Part shown: in pieces, positions 21,809-22,523 of the stretch
Layout: every line of letters starts with the position of its first letter
How positions within the stretch are numbered: the first letter of the stretch is position 1
Position numbers and translations under genes: made by a program
Source of the DNA: Thermococci archaeon
GTDB lineage: Archaea > Methanobacteriota_B > Thermococci > Thermococcales > Thermococcaceae
Assembly: GCA_003663525.1 (NCBI GenBank)
Contig: QMUF01000006.1
Coordinates: forward strand, 1 to 22,523
Length of the DNA stretch: 22,523 nucleotides
Direction of reading: 5' to 3'
Notes under the pieces: model-generated
Seen by the model: the letters and a program-made list of their open reading frames with translations, nothing else
What the model was told of the DNA's origin: nothing
The model's database searches: none

Positions 21809-22523
21809 TCTTTATAACTTCCATATTGATGAGATTTGGTGGGATTTCTCCCTTAGCAAATGCAATCAGATTCTCTGCAACCAATCTCGCCATCCCCTCT
21901 CGAGCTTCGTAGGTTGCACTCCCTATATGGGGTGCTAAAACTACATTTTTTAGGATGAAAAGTTCTCTGTCATAATACGGTTCTTCTTCAAATACATCCA
22001 AGCCTGCTCCAGCAATCCAGCCTTCTTTTAACGCTTTGACTAAAGCTTTGGTATCAACTATCGCTCCTCTTGCCGTATTGACAAGTATTGCATTGGGCTT
22101 CATAAGCTGAAGTTCTTTTTCCCCTATCATGTGATAGGTTTTCTTTGTGAGAGGAACGTGAATACTTATAAAATCGCTTTTTTTGAGGAGAGTCTCAAAG
22201 TCCACATAATCTGCGCCAATTTCTTTTTCTGGTTCAGTTTTACGAGTTCTTGAATAATAGAGAACCCTCATCCCAAATCCTTTGGCCCTTTTTGCAACCG
22301 CTTGTCCTATTCTTCCAAGACCTATTATTCCAAGTGTCTTTCCTTTTAGTCCATATCCTAAAAGCATCAGAGGATGCCATCCAACGCCACTCTTTTTCCA
22401 TTCTCCACTCCTTACAAATTGATCCGCTTCTATTACTCTTCTAGCGGTGGCCAACAGAAGAGTAAATGCTAAGTCTGCAGTAGCATCGGTAAGAACTTCA
22501 GGTGTATTCGTAATGTATACTCC
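21786..22523 (-). CDS. gyaR: D-2-hydroxyacid dehydrogenase, GyaR-like (5' end outside window)
   Basis: The frame is open to the window edge: codons upstream of the TTG at 22454 read [20 protein letters not shown], a normal continuation of the family, so the true start lies beyond 22523. About 245 C-terminal residues are visible. They contain the NAD(P)-binding loop GLGRIGQ (in [14 protein letters not shown]), the R-x-S/T after the beta-2 strand (YYSRTRK), NTARGAIVD with the catalytic Arg, GLDVFEEEP with the catalytic Glu, and HIGSAT with the catalytic His. The ending IRKPGFE is the usual C-terminus of Thermococcales glyoxylate reductases, which reduce glyoxylate to glycolate with NAD(P)H. Substrate preference (glyoxylate, hydroxypyruvate or other) is not readable here. 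Confidence 0.88.
   Translation of the reverse strand, partial: GVYITNTPEVLTDATADLAFTLLLATARRVIEADQFVRSGEWKKSGVGWHPLMLLGYGLKGKTLGIIGLGRIGQAVAKRAKGFGMRVLYYSRTRKTEPEKEIGADYVDFETLLKKSDFISIHVPLTKKTYHMIGEKELQLMKPNAILVNTARGAIVDTKALVKALKEGWIAGAGLDVFEEEPYYDRELFILKNVVLAPHIGSATYEAREGMARLVAENLIAFAKGEIPPNLINMEVIKIRKPGFE

Noticed and set aside
1..22523. CRISPR arrays, tRNA/rRNA genes, insertion sequences
   Set aside because: No regularly spaced repeats, tRNA-like cloverleaf, transposase motifs or terminal inverted repeats were found by reading the window.

Overview
The window looks like chromosomal DNA from a hyperthermophilic archaeon of the order Thermococcales (Pyrococcus, Thermococcus or Palaeococcus type). 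The evidence is complete Mbh-type membrane-bound [NiFe] hydrogenase operons with Mrp-type antiporter subunits, a GyaR-type 2-hydroxyacid dehydrogenase, a DUF835 protein, a TRAM protein, AT-rich archaeal TATA-type promoters, dense GGAGG/GGTG ribosome binding sites and SurR-type operator sequences. The species cannot be fixed from the sequence alone.

Left flank (1-4121): the tail of a CBS-domain protein on the + strand converges on a minus-strand group. Read from right to left, that group is a small TRAM-domain protein, then uppP (undecaprenyl-diphosphatase family), a GlmU-like sugar-phosphate nucleotidylyltransferase/acetyltransferase and a membrane-anchored DUF835 protein. The last three form a tight operon, with a 4-base overlap and then a 2-base gap.

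Core (4507-21065): two tandem 14-gene operons in the same orientation and the same gene order (A-B-C-D-E-F-G-H-I-J-K-L-M-N). Each encodes a full energy-converting group 4 [NiFe] hydrogenase joined to a Na+/H+ antiporter module. A-G are Mrp-like subunits, H is the NuoM/MrpD-like ion pump, I is the bridging subunit, J and L are the small and large hydrogenase subunits, K is NuoC-like, M is NuoH-like, and N is the polyferredoxin that takes electrons from ferredoxin. Operon 1 (4507-12762) resembles P. furiosus Mbh most closely. Operon 2 (13043-21065) is a diverged paralogue. Both large subunits keep all four Cys ligands of the NiFe site.

The most striking observation is an in-frame TAG codon in operon 1 mbhJ (9020-9022). 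It sits directly before the CxxC that binds the proximal [4Fe-4S] cluster, while the rest of the gene and operon is intact. Operon 1 MbhN also has an extra C-terminal domain with two more [4Fe-4S] motifs. The operon 2 promoter carries a perfect extended SurR motif next to its TATA box; operon 1 has a degenerate version. The operon 2 pump subunit H lacks the TM8 lysine that is normally conserved.

Right flank (21089-22523): a DUF72 protein on the + strand overlaps tail-to-tail with a minus-strand D-2-hydroxyacid dehydrogenase (gyaR-like) that runs off the window. No tRNA, rRNA, CRISPR array or mobile element was seen.
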